Shown here: positions 41,476 to 51,000 of the stretch, in pieces
Position numbering within the stretch: position 1 is the first letter of the stretch
How the letters are laid out: each line of letters starts with the position of its first letter
Assembly: GCA_035487295.1 (NCBI GenBank)
Contig: DATHMH010000023.1
Coordinates: 62,001-126,000, forward strand
DNA length: 64,000 bases
Direction of reading: 5' to 3'
Origin: QIAW01 sp035487295
GTDB lineage: Bacteria; Acidobacteriota; Terriglobia; Terriglobales; Acidobacteriaceae
Program-made: the position numbers and the translations under genes
The notes under the pieces: generated by a model
Seen by the model: the letters and a program-made list of their open reading frames with translations, nothing else
What the model was told of the DNA's origin: nothing
Databases searched by the model: none

Positions 41476-42894
41476 TCACATTCTGATCCCGAAATCTTCC
41501 AGGTGGTACTCCCTGATCTTGCGATAGAGGGTGGTCTTGCCCATTCCCAGCTTTTTTGCCGCTTCGAGCTTATCGCCTTTGAGCTGGCGCAACGCGTTGA
41601 GAATGGCCTCTCTCTCCAATTGCGCGATGGGGATGATTGTGGTCTGGCGCATATCTGCCGATGCCTGGTGCCGCATTGCATTCTGCAACGCCGTAGGCAG
41701 GTCAGCCGAGTGAATGAGCGGCCCTGAGCTCATGGTACCGGCCCGCTCCAGGCAGTTTTCAAGCTCGCGCACGTTGCCCGGCCAATCGTAGGCCAGCATA
41801 ATTTTGAGCGCTTCGTCGCTGATGATGCGTTGCGCACCCGTAAGCCGCGACAATCGCTCCAGAAAATGTCCAACCAGCAGCGGGATATCCTGCTTGCGCT
41901 CGCGCAAAGGTGGAATGCGCAGAGAAAGCACATTCAGGCGAAAATACAAATCTTTGCGGAAGACTCCCTGCTCGACAGCGGTCTCCAGATTCCGGTTGGT
42001 GGCGGCCAGAATGCGGACATTAATAGGGACCGGACGCGTCGCGCCCACCGGCCGAATTTCTTTCTCCTGCAACGCCCGCAGCAACTTCACCTGCAGGTCT
42101 GTGCCTAATTCTCCAATTTCGTCGAGAAAAACCGTGCCACCATTAGCGAGGGAAAGTAACCCTTCCTTGGATCGCGTCGCACCGGTAAACGCTCCTTTGG
42201 TATATCCGAATAACTCGCTCTCGATCAAAGTTGGAACCAGCGATCCGCAATCCACGGGAATAAAAGGTTTGTCCTGGTTGGGGCCTGAGAAATGAATGGA
42301 ACGCGCCACCATCTCCTTGCCCGTCCCGCTCTCGCCCTGAATCAGCACCGGATACGCGCTGCTCGCCGCCTTGCAGATAAAGCGGTAGAGCTTTTCCATC
42401 TCCGGCGCGCGGCCGATAATATTACCCAGCCCCTCTTTGGATTTGATCTTCTGGCGCAACAAGCGGTTTTCACTCGCCAGTTTCACGTGCCCCGCCACTC
42501 GTTCGAGCAACAGCTTCAACTCATCCAGATCAAAGGGCTTGGTCACATAGTCGTAGGCCCCATACTTCATGGCCTGCACCGCCGACTCCACGGTCGCATT
42601 GCTGGTGATGACAATCACCTCCGCCTGCGGCCGGCGCCGCTTGACCTCGCGCAATAACTCAAAACCGCTGCTGCCAGGAACCTTGAGATCAAGCATGACC
42701 ACATCGATTCCGTGGGTTTCCAGTAACTTGTACGCAGCTTCTGCGTTCTCTGAGACGAAAGTCTGATACCCAAGCGAGACGGCGGCTTCCCGGCATCCTT
42801 CCCGAACTGCGCGCTCGTCGTCGAGAATCAACAGACTTAACAGCTCAATTGGGGGATGCTCGATACTTGAGGAAATCAGTGTATTTGCGGCCAT
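41476..42894 (-). CDS. Sigma-54-dependent response regulator (NtrC family)
   Basis: 472 residues from the ATG at 42894 (AGGAAACC upstream; a TTG at 42918 is an alternative). Receiver domain (about 15-130) with phospho-acceptor Asp in VVMLDLKVPG, ITSNAT and VTKPFD. AAA+ sigma-54 activator domain (about 160-390) with GESGTGKE, the sigma-54-contacting GAFTGA loop and FLDEIGELG. C-terminal Fis-type helix-turn-helix (KLEAAKKLGMGKTTLYRKIREY). All regions needed for activation of sigma-54 promoters are present. No histidine kinase gene is adjacent, so the partner is elsewhere; a kinase-like protein without the acceptor histidine follows in the same operon. Confidence 0.93.
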   Translation of the reverse strand: MAANTLISSSIEHPPIELLSLLILDDERAVREGCREAAVSLGYQTFVSENAEAAYKLLETHGIDVVMLDLKVPGSSGFELLREVKRRRPQAEVIVITSNATVESAVQAMKYGAYDYVTKPFDLDELKLLLERVAGHVKLASENRLLRQKIKSKEGLGNIIGRAPEMEKLYRFICKAASSAYPVLIQGESGTGKEMVARSIHFSGPNQDKPFIPVDCGSLVPTLIESELFGYTKGAFTGATRSKEGLLSLANGGTVFLDEIGELGTDLQVKLLRALQEKEIRPVGATRPVPINVRILAATNRNLETAVEQGVFRKDLYFRLNVLSLRIPPLRERKQDIPLLVGHFLERLSRLTGAQRIISDEALKIMLAYDWPGNVRELENCLERAGTMSSGPLIHSADLPTALQNAMRHQASADMRQTTIIPIAQLEREAILNALRQLKGDKLEAAKKLGMGKTTLYRKIREYHLEDFGIRM

Positions 42895-43204
42895 TGTTGG
42901 TTTCCTAGTGCACGTCAAGTTCCCTTTTACAGGAAATGAGATTAACTCTTTTGTTTGTAATAACTTACAATATGCTTTCGACTAAAGTTACTACTCCCTA
43001 TATCTCAGTTTATATTCCCAAAAGGGGAAAGTTCGCTACTTATACAACGGATTTTGGTGCAATATACCATTTATTTTCAATATTTTGTTCGAATGTTCTC
43101 ATTCTGAAACCTCGTCTCATTTCGGGAATAAACTATCCATTATCCCTGTGGATAACGCGAGACAACACTAACCTGCTTATTTTCTTTAATTTGCAGAGAT
43201 TTTA
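42895..43204. other. AT-rich intergenic region
   Basis: Markedly more AT-rich than the surrounding DNA, with runs such as TTATTTTCAATATTTTG. It holds only a plus-strand frame (42936-43208) with no ribosome-binding site or recognisable product. It contains the promoter of the NtrC-type regulator and the 3' flank of the secreted-protein gene. I could not pick out a reliable sigma-70 or sigma-54 site. Confidence 0.4.
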
Positions 43205-43828
43205 TTAACCGTGGGTCACCAAAGGCTGGGTCAAACGAAAGGTCAGGTGGCGCTCCACCCCAATGGCTACGTCTTTTTTCCCGGTGGCCAAGGTGGCGGT
43301 AGCGCCACCAATCAATGTCCAATTGCGCTTCCTAGGGGGATCACCTTGCACAAAAAAACTGGAGGTAGCCAGAAGCATCTGCTGTTCCTTCAGGTTGAGG
43401 GAGACCAGGGTGATCCGCAGGTATCCTGGCTTATGCAGCCTGCCAGAACGGCGCACCGCCACAACCCGGCCGGTCACATCGGTTCCATTGGGAGCTATGA
43501 CCTCTCCATTGATTACGAGCGGCTCCTGCAAAACTGCTTCAAAGTGTTCTCCGGCTGAAGCCGTCGCGCTTGAAAGCGAACTTTGCATGCGAACCTCCAG
43601 CTCCGTGCCGGCTGGTACCGTTACTTCAGGAGTGGGAGTTGGGATTGGAGTAGCATGAGCGAGGTCGCTGCTTGCATCACCGTGATGAAATGGAAGCTGG
43701 GGCTCTTCCTCGCTTGGAGCCGCTGCCTCGGCGGAGCTAACCTGGCGCGAGCGGCCAAGATTTAGAGATAGTAAAACCACGGCCAGCAAAGCGGCAAGAA
43801 TCGGCACGAACTGGAATTTCAACTTCAT
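43205..43828 (-). CDS. Exported or membrane-anchored beta-rich protein of unknown function
   Basis: 207 residues from the ATG at 43828, chosen because it places MKLKFQFVPILAALLAVVLLSLNLG as an N-terminal anchor or signal. A Pro/Thr linker (HATPIPTPTPEVTVPAG) follows, then a beta-rich domain with GTELEVRMQSSLSSATASAG, IAPNGTDVTGRVVAVRRSG and YLRITLVSLNL. The pattern of GTxLxVR, AG and IPxGxxVxGxV resembles the VirB10/TrbI-type beta domain of Acidobacteriota hypothetical proteins. Function unknown. Divergent from the FAD oxidase gene. Confidence 0.6.
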   Translation of the reverse strand: MKLKFQFVPILAALLAVVLLSLNLGRSRQVSSAEAAAPSEEEPQLPFHHGDASSDLAHATPIPTPTPEVTVPAGTELEVRMQSSLSSATASAGEHFEAVLQEPLVINGEVIAPNGTDVTGRVVAVRRSGRLHKPGYLRITLVSLNLKEQQMLLATSSFFVQGDPPRKRNWTLIGGATATLATGKKDVAIGVERHLTFRLTQPLVTHG

Positions 43829-43975
43829 CAGAAAGCAATTTTCAGAGCCTGGCAAGCTAGGGTTGTAATTGAAATTGCATTTGGAGGGCCATGATAAGCT
43901 GTTATTTATCAATTGTTTACAAGAAGAACACTAGCCCTTAAGATGTAATTTTTGCCGAAACTGAGGAAAGATTCT

Positions 43976-45565
43976 GTGGGCCGCAAACGACGTGTACTGC
44001 TCTCAATTGTTCTGGCTCTGGCGTCATTTCTCGTTCTAGTTGTCAAAAAGATTTTTGATTATTCCGCTTCTCCAGGCAAAGACAGCAAAGACAAAGACAG
44101 CGACTTTGTTTTTCCGCACGCTTCCGGCCCGGAGAAGCCGACGACCGTGCGGGCAGAGCCGAGGTTGCCACTGATCACTTTTGAGCAGCGTGGCGGATTC
44201 TCTAACGATGCCAGTCACCTGAATAAGACCCCAGTCTACGGCATTGTGAAAGTTACGAATGAAGATGACATCCGCAATGCCTTGCAGTTTGCCCGCGAAA
44301 ACAAGCTCAACGTCATCTGCGCCGGAGAACAGCACAGCATGGGTGGCCAGACGCTGCCCCAGGGTGGCATTGTGCTTGACCTGAAAGACTTCAACCGCAT
44401 CCAGCTCAACAAAGAGCACAAGACAGTCAACCTCCAGAGCGGCGTGCGCTGGTGGCAGCTTCAACAGCTTCTCGACCGGGAGGGTTTGTCGGTAAAGGCG
44501 ATGCAGTCCATCAATATCTTTAGCGTGGGCGGTGCTCTGAGCGTCAACGCGCACGGCATAGATCCGATGCCCGGCCCGGTGGCTCCCACGGTTCGTTCCA
44601 TGCGCATCATGCTCAGCAACGGTGAAGTTCTGCGGGCGAGTCCTGCTGAGAATGCAGATCTGTTCCACCATGTTCTGGGTGGCTATGGACTGTTCGGGGT
44701 AATCCTCGATGTGGACCTCGATATCGTAGAGAACGAGATGTATGCCCGCAAAACGCTCTACATGGACTACAAACACTTCCCCAGCTACTACAAGACGAAT
44801 ATCGAAAATAACAGCGAAATCGGTCTGATTTACGGGCGCTTGTCCGTGGCTCCGCAGTCATATTTGCGCGAGACCGCTGTTCACGAATACATAAAAACTC
44901 AATTCAATGGTCCGCTTCCACCATTAACTGCCGCCACACATGATGCACTTGCCCGATTCGTCATTAATTTTTCGAAAACTGGCAGTTTGGGGAGGTGGTT
45001 ACGCTGGACCCTCGAGAAGTATGTTGAACCCCATCTTCATCAATGCATAACGCGCAACCAGGCAATGAGCCAAAAGGGAGAATGCCTGGTAACCAGGAAT
45101 GGAGAAATGTATGACAATATGGCATACCTCAAGAACCGGTTGCCTGATACTGATCTGCTTCAGGAATACTTCGTTCCCTACGATCGAATGCCTGAGTTCG
45201 TGGACGGCTTGCGCGATGTGGTGCAGAGAAATCACGCCAACCTGCTCAATGTGACGATTCGTACGGTGCACAAAGACACGGTCACCGCGCTCCCCTATGC
45301 CAAGCAGGACATGTTGGGCCTTGTGCTCTACTTCAACGTGAAATTCAATGACAAAGACAACGAGGCGATCCGGAAAACCACGTCAGATCTTATCGATGTA
45401 GCTCAAAGTGTTGGCGGTACATACTACCTGCCCTACCAGTTGTTCTATTCGCGAGAGCAGCTACAAGAGTCCTATCCTGAAATCAATGACTTTTTCGCAG
45501 CTAAGAAAAGATATGACTCAATCGGTCTTTTCACGAATAAGTTTTATGAAAAATATGGGATGTAA
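43976..45565 (+). CDS. FAD-binding oxidoreductase, membrane-anchored
   Basis: 529 residues from a GTG at 43976, selected because GAGGAAAG lies at good spacing and the N-terminus becomes MGRKRRVLLSIVLALASFLVLVV, a signal anchor. FAD_binding_4 (PCMH) domain about 85-270 with NVICAGEQHSMGGQ, GGIVLDLKDFN and SVGGALSVNAHG. The C-terminal half has TVTALPYAKQDMLGLVLYFNV, as in lactone/sugar-acid oxidases of the vanillyl-alcohol-oxidase superfamily. The His in the GEQHSMGG loop could be the FAD attachment site. The substrate is unknown, possibly a sugar lactone. A TTG at 43952 is an alternative start. Confidence 0.82.
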   Translation: MGRKRRVLLSIVLALASFLVLVVKKIFDYSASPGKDSKDKDSDFVFPHASGPEKPTTVRAEPRLPLITFEQRGGFSNDASHLNKTPVYGIVKVTNEDDIRNALQFARENKLNVICAGEQHSMGGQTLPQGGIVLDLKDFNRIQLNKEHKTVNLQSGVRWWQLQQLLDREGLSVKAMQSINIFSVGGALSVNAHGIDPMPGPVAPTVRSMRIMLSNGEVLRASPAENADLFHHVLGGYGLFGVILDVDLDIVENEMYARKTLYMDYKHFPSYYKTNIENNSEIGLIYGRLSVAPQSYLRETAVHEYIKTQFNGPLPPLTAATHDALARFVINFSKTGSLGRWLRWTLEKYVEPHLHQCITRNQAMSQKGECLVTRNGEMYDNMAYLKNRLPDTDLLQEYFVPYDRMPEFVDGLRDVVQRNHANLLNVTIRTVHKDTVTALPYAKQDMLGLVLYFNVKFNDKDNEAIRKTTSDLIDVAQSVGGTYYLPYQLFYSREQLQESYPEINDFFAAKKRYDSIGLFTNKFYEKYGM

Positions 45566-45730
45566 ACAGATTTTTCGCCACGGCGATATGAAACCTGGCA
45601 TCATTCACGTGTGCCCCCAAAGGGATGTATTGTCAGGGCACGGATTTATCCAAGGTTAGAGCCTGATGCAAACATTTACTGACATTTCGGCTTATAGTGC
45701 CCGGGTGGGTGCACCAACTCTCGAATTGCT

Positions 45731-46783
45731 CTAATTTCTTATATCCGCCAGCAGCTTCTCTATTTCCTGCTTGCCATCAGCCGTAACCGGCAACAGCGGC
45801 AGCCGGGGAGGCCCGCCGTAATATCCATTCAGATCGAGTCCGTACTTGATGCCGGGAATACCGAATTGACCCACGATCCTTTGCGAGGCGGCGGCAATGC
45901 GTTGCTGCTTCTCTTCCGCCAGCTTGGGATCGCGGTCCTTCCATGCCGTATAAACTTCAAAGCACGCCGTGGGAGCAATGCAGGCGAAAGCAATCAGCGC
46001 GCCGACGGCGCCTTTCTCGAAAGCATGCAGCGCATGATGCGCCGAGCCGCACAGTACCTGGAAGCCCGCGTTTTTGGTTCGGGTCTTAAGCTTTGGCTTG
46101 GCCGCAACCGCAGTAGCCGTGCTGCCCGCCAACGATTCAACCGGCACAACATTTTCAGCTTTTTCTGGATTGCCCTGCGCCAGCATGCGGGCCGTGACCG
46201 CCGTAAAAACTTCAGTTACCGGAACTTCGTATTGCACATGCCGCGTGCTCTCGACCAGGCGCTCGATTTTTTCCAGACTGCCGCCCGATTCCTTGATGCC
46301 AATGATCCGGGGATGCTCGGCCAGCTCGGCGACAATCTCTACCGGCATATCGTAGCCGGTAAACACCGGGACGTTGTAGATCACGACGGGCAACGGCGAG
46401 CGATCGGCAACAAAGCGATAGAAAGCCAGAATATTTTCCGGCTTCATCTGCGGTTTGTAGTAGTGCGGCGCGCGCAACAGGGCCGCGTCATAACCGAGCG
46501 ATGCGGCATACTCGGTCAGCTCAAGAGTTGCGATGGCAGATTCCGCGCTCGTGCCCGCCAGAAGCACGATGTGATTGGCAGCGGTATTGCGCGCCTCGCG
46601 CAATACTTCGCGCCGCTCCTGGTCGGAGAGCATGACCGCCTCGCCGGTCGAACCCAGCACGGCGATCCCCGAGATCGGCGTACGCGAGTAACGGTCTACG
46701 TTGTGCTCAATTTTGCGGAAATAGATTTCCCCATCCGGATAAAACGGCGTGGTAATCGCGGCCAAGATTCCATTCAGCAGCAC
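45731..46783 (-). CDS. DapA-family aldolase (dihydrodipicolinate synthase-like)
   Basis: 350-residue TIM-barrel class-I aldolase. GSTGEAVML (about 44-52), Tyr136 in VVIYNVPVFTG and the Schiff-base Lys164 in RIIGIKESGG are present. An Ala/Lys/Thr-rich insert of about 40 residues (about 200-240, with STATAVAAKPKLKTRTK) separates barrel strands and is unusual for the family (normally about 290-310 residues). Members include true DapA as well as sugar-acid aldolases and N-acetylneuraminate lyases, so the substrate is open. It ends the carA-lipoprotein-carB-dipeptidase run on the minus strand. Confidence 0.85.
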   Translation of the reverse strand: MLLNGILAAITTPFYPDGEIYFRKIEHNVDRYSRTPISGIAVLGSTGEAVMLSDQERREVLREARNTAANHIVLLAGTSAESAIATLELTEYAASLGYDAALLRAPHYYKPQMKPENILAFYRFVADRSPLPVVIYNVPVFTGYDMPVEIVAELAEHPRIIGIKESGGSLEKIERLVESTRHVQYEVPVTEVFTAVTARMLAQGNPEKAENVVPVESLAGSTATAVAAKPKLKTRTKNAGFQVLCGSAHHALHAFEKGAVGALIAFACIAPTACFEVYTAWKDRDPKLAEEKQQRIAAASQRIVGQFGIPGIKYGLDLNGYYGGPPRLPLLPVTADGKQEIEKLLADIRN

Positions 46784-46828
46784 AGTGATGAATCCCCAGT
46801 TGCCAGTTTACTTTAATTTACGATCTGC

Positions 46829-46874
46829 GAATTACGATTTGGGAAGTTTTCATTTGAACCGAAAATCGTAATTC
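46829..46874. repeat. Perfect 12-bp inverted repeat between two cotranscribed genes
   Basis: GAATTACGATTT (46829-46840) and AAATCGTAATTC (46863-46874) are exact reverse complements with a 22-nt loop. It lies between the M19 dipeptidase stop (46890) and the DapA-like start (46783). There is no long T-tract, so an RNA-processing or stability hairpin is as likely as a terminator. Confidence 0.6.
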
Positions 46875-46889
46875 TTAAATCGAAAATTA

Positions 46890-48053
46890 TTAGACCCAGA
46901 TTTGTCCCAACGCACGGGCAAAATTTCCGCCGAGAATCTTTTCGATATCGGCATCGGAGTATTTGCGCCGGATCAGCCCTTCGGTCAGATCAAACATGCG
47001 TTTAGGGTGGTCGAGGCCGTCAATTTCTCCGCGAAAAGTCTTGTCGCTCTTGAAGCCGGTCAGCATCTTGCGCTTGAGCGCAGGCGGCAGCTTGTCATAG
47101 CCATCGAGATCAATATCGCTGCCTACGCCGACATGCTCCACCCCGACCAGCCTGGTTGCATGATCGAAGTGGTCAAGAACGTTTTCGATCGTGACCGGCT
47201 CTTTAGCGCGCACAAACTGGCGCACGCCGGTGATGCCAATCACGCCGCCGGTCGCCGCCATCTTTTTGATGGCATCATCGGTCTTGTTCCGCGGATGCGG
47301 ATTCAGCGCGCGGCAGTTGGCATGAGTGAACAATACGGGGTGCGTGGAAAGCTTGCAGGTGTCTGCCGTCGTGCGCGGTCCGCAGTGCGAGAGATCAATG
47401 GCCATGCCTGCGCTGTTCATGCCGGCGACCACATCAATGCCAAAAGGCGTGAGTCCCGTATCGACATCCACGTATCCGCTGCCGATCGCGTTGCGCATGT
47501 TATAGGTGAGCTGCGAAACGCGCTGCCCCAGAGCGTAGAACTCGCGGATGTCTTCAGTTTTGCGGAAGTGGTCGGCGCCCTGGAAGCCTAGGATGATGCC
47601 GATCTTGTTCTCCCGTTTCAGGCGGATAAAATCATCTACCCGGGCCACCCGCAGGAAGTCATGGTTGAAATGTCCGATGAAGCCACCCCACGCCGTCAGT
47701 ATTTTTTTGGCATCTTCATAAGGATTGATTCGTCCGGTACCCCAACCGATATGAAATACGTTGATGGAAGATTCCTTATAGCGTGCGAGATCGGCCGGCG
47801 TGAACGTTTCCGGATGCGACCACCACGTGACGGTGGGCTTGTTGGCATCAGGAATCACGTCGGGAAACGCGCCCAACTTGAACTGGCTGAGCATGTCAAT
47901 GACTAAGGAACGGTGGACCAGGTCAATGCAGCGGGCGGAATAAGTTTCAGTGGTATCAGCAAAAAGCTGGAACCGGCCAAGATTAATACAAGGCGCAGCG
48001 GCTACTCCTGTTCCAATGGCCGCAGCGGCCTTGAGCAAATCTCGCCGGTTCAT
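46890..48053 (-). CDS. Membrane dipeptidase (M19 family) with Tat-type signal
   Basis: 387 residues. The N-terminus MNRRDLLKAAAAIGTGVAAAP is a twin-arginine signal, so the folded enzyme is exported. M19 zinc residues and blocks are visible: HRSLVIDMLSQF, NVFHIGW, GFQGADHF, the AIDLSHCG histidine, LFTHANCRALNPHPRN and VGVGSDIDLDGY. Renal-dipeptidase-like enzymes cleave dipeptides, including D-containing ones. It starts 24 nt after the carB stop, so it is in the same transcript. Confidence 0.9.
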   Translation of the reverse strand: MNRRDLLKAAAAIGTGVAAAPCINLGRFQLFADTTETYSARCIDLVHRSLVIDMLSQFKLGAFPDVIPDANKPTVTWWSHPETFTPADLARYKESSINVFHIGWGTGRINPYEDAKKILTAWGGFIGHFNHDFLRVARVDDFIRLKRENKIGIILGFQGADHFRKTEDIREFYALGQRVSQLTYNMRNAIGSGYVDVDTGLTPFGIDVVAGMNSAGMAIDLSHCGPRTTADTCKLSTHPVLFTHANCRALNPHPRNKTDDAIKKMAATGGVIGITGVRQFVRAKEPVTIENVLDHFDHATRLVGVEHVGVGSDIDLDGYDKLPPALKRKMLTGFKSDKTFRGEIDGLDHPKRMFDLTEGLIRRKYSDADIEKILGGNFARALGQIWV

Positions 48054-48077
48054 CCCCTGATCTTCCTCGAAATACGA

Positions 48078-51000
48078 CTATCGCGCAGTCGCCGTCCGTT
48101 CCGCCTGAAGGTGTTGCAGCGCGCGCACGCTGATCTGCCCTTGCTGCAGCGCGGCGATTCCATCGGCGGCGGCCAATGCGGCGGCCAAGGTGGTGATGGT
48201 TGGAATCCTCTGCGTCACCGCTGCCCGCCGGATTGCCTTCTCATCGAACCATGGGTCCGGGCCGTAGGGAGTATTAATGACAAGCTGAATACGGTCGCCT
48301 TTGATGAGGTCCACTACATTCGGCCTTCCCTCCTGAACTTTGTAGACGCGGTCCACAATGAGGCCAGATTTTTCCAGGACATCGGCCGTGCCATGGGTTG
48401 CCACCAGCTTGAATCCCAACTCGAAAAAGCGTCTGGCGACATCGGCGACATGCGGCTTGTCACGCTCGCTGACGCTCACGAATACCGTTCCGTTTCGTGG
48501 CAGGGTCTGGCCGGCCGAAAGTTGGGCCTTGGCGAAGGCTTCGCCGAAGTTGTCGGCCACGCCCATGACTTCGCCCGTCGATTTCATCTCCGGACCTAAA
48601 ACCGTATCCACACCGGGAAATTTGTTCCAGGGAAAAACCGGCGACTTCACGTAGTAGCAGCTTCCTGTTCCCAAATCGGACTTGTGCTCGATGTTTTCAG
48701 GAAGAAACTCGCGCAGCTTGCGCCCGGTCATCATGCGCGCGGCGATCTTGGCGAGAGGCACGCCCGTGGCCTTGGAGACGTAAGGCACCGTACGCGAGGC
48801 GCGAGGGTTTACCTCGATCACATACACAGTATCGCGTTGAATGGCGAACTGAATATTCATGAGCCCAATCACCTTCAGGGCACGCGCCAGTTTGAAAGCA
48901 TAGTCGCGCATCGTATCCAGCAGGTGAGGAGCGATGCTCACCGCGGGCAGCACGCAGGAAGAATCTCCCGAGTGGATGCCGGCCTCTTCGATATGCTGCA
49001 TGATGCCGGCAATCACCACGTCTTCGCCATCGGAAAGCGCGTCCACATCGACTTCGATGGCGTCTTGCAGGAAGTGATCGACCAGAACGGGCCGCTCCTG
49101 CGAATACTCCACCGCCTCTTTCATGTAGCGGACGACAGTATCTTCGTCGTAGGCAATCACCATGGCCCTGCCGCCCAGCACGTAGGAAGGCCTCACCAGC
49201 ACCGGAAATGTAACCTTGCGGGCCCCGGCAACGGCTTCTTCCACGCTGGTGGCGATGGCCCCCGGCGGCTGGGGTATATTCAGGTCTTCCAGCAGTTTGC
49301 CAAAGCGCTTGCGGTCTTCCGCCAGGTCAATGGATTCTGGTGACGTTCCTATAATGGGAACACCCGCCGCTTTGAGGGGAAGGGCCAGGTTGAGGGGCGT
49401 CTGCCCGCCAAACTGCACGTTGACGCCGATTTGCGCGCCGCTTGAAGCTTCGTGCTCATAAACAGCCAGCACATCTTCCAGCGTCAGCGGCTCGAAGTAG
49501 AGGCGGTCGCTGGTATCGTAATCGGTGGAGACCGTCTCCGGATTGCAATTCACCATGATGGTCTCGTAACCGTCTTCGCGCAGGGCAAAGGCCGCATGGC
49601 AGCAGCAGTAATCGAACTCGATTCCCTGCCCGATACGGTTGGGCCCGCTTCCCAAAATGATAACTTTCCTTTTAGCGGTAGGCTTGGCCTCGTCTTCGGT
49701 TTCGTAGGTCGAATATAAATAAGGCGTGAAGCTCTCGAACTCTGCGGCGCAGGTATCCACGTGCTTGTACACCGGCGTGATGCCGTGCTTCTTGCGCAGG
49801 CGCCGGATCTTTTCCCCCGAACCCTTCTCGCCGGCAATACGCCAGGTATCCGCCAGCCTTAGATCAGAGACGCCCATGCGCTTGGCCTGGCGCACGACCG
49901 CTTCCGGCACAGACTCGATAGGATGCTTTTCCAGCTCAAGCTGCATATCGGTGATTTCTTTCAGTTGATAGAGAAACCACGGATCGATTCCGGTCATCTT
50001 GGCCAGCTCTTTTACCGTGAAACCCTGGCGCAAAGCATAGCGAAGATAGTCGACGCGCTCCGGATGCGGGGTGACCAGCCGCTGCGTCAGAATTCGCGGC
50101 TCAATCTTCTGAGCGACAGAGCGCTTGCCTGTTTCAAGCGACCGCAGACCTTTCATCAGCGCTTCTTTGAAAGTGCGCCCGATGGCCATCACCTCGCCTA
50201 CGGACTTCATCTGCGGCCCCAGGCTCTCGTCGGCCCCCGGGAACTTCTCGAACTGCCACTTGGGAATTTTAACTACCACGTAATCGAGCGTCGGCTCGAA
50301 GCAGGCGGGGGTCTTGCGCGTAATGTCGTTGCTGATCTCATCCAGCGTATAACCCACGGCCAGCTTGGCCGCGATCTTGGCGATGGGAAAGCCTGTAGCT
50401 TTTGAGGCCAACGCCGAAGAGCGCGAGACGCGCGGGTTCATCTCGATCACAGTCATACGCCCGTTGCCGGGATGCACGGCAAATTGAATATTCGAGCCGC
50501 CGGTTTCCACCCCGATTTCGCGGATCACTTTAATAGCGGCATCGCGCATCGCCTGGTACTCACGGTCGGTAAGCGTCTGCGCCGGGGCGACGGTGATCGA
50601 ATCGCCGGTGTGCACGCCCATGGGATCGAAGTTCTCGATGGAGCAGATAATGATCACGTTATCTGCAAGATCGCGCATCACCTCGAGTTCGTATTCTTTC
50701 CATCCCAGGACTGATTCTTCGATCAGCACTTCGTGCACCGGAGAAAGATCAAGGCCGCGCGTGACAATTTCCAGCAGCTCTTCGCGGTTGTAGGCGATGC
50801 CGCCGCCGGAGCCTCCCAAAGTAAACGACGGCCGAATAATGACCGGGAAACCAATCTTGCCCGAGAAATCCAGCCCGTCTTTCACGTTTTTTACCAGTGC
50901 CGATTTGGGAACATCAAGACCGATCCTCTGCATGGCGTCTTTGAATACGAGGCGGTCTTCGGCTTTGTTGATCGCCCCAATCTTGGCTCCGATGAGCTCG

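Noticed and set aside
42936..43208. 90-codon frame in AT-rich DNA
   Set aside because: No ribosome-binding site, no recognisable product, and the codon use reflects base composition only.
45408..45659. Frame overlapping the end of the FAD oxidase, running into the gap
   Set aside because: Out of frame with a well-supported gene; the non-overlapping tail has no family signal.
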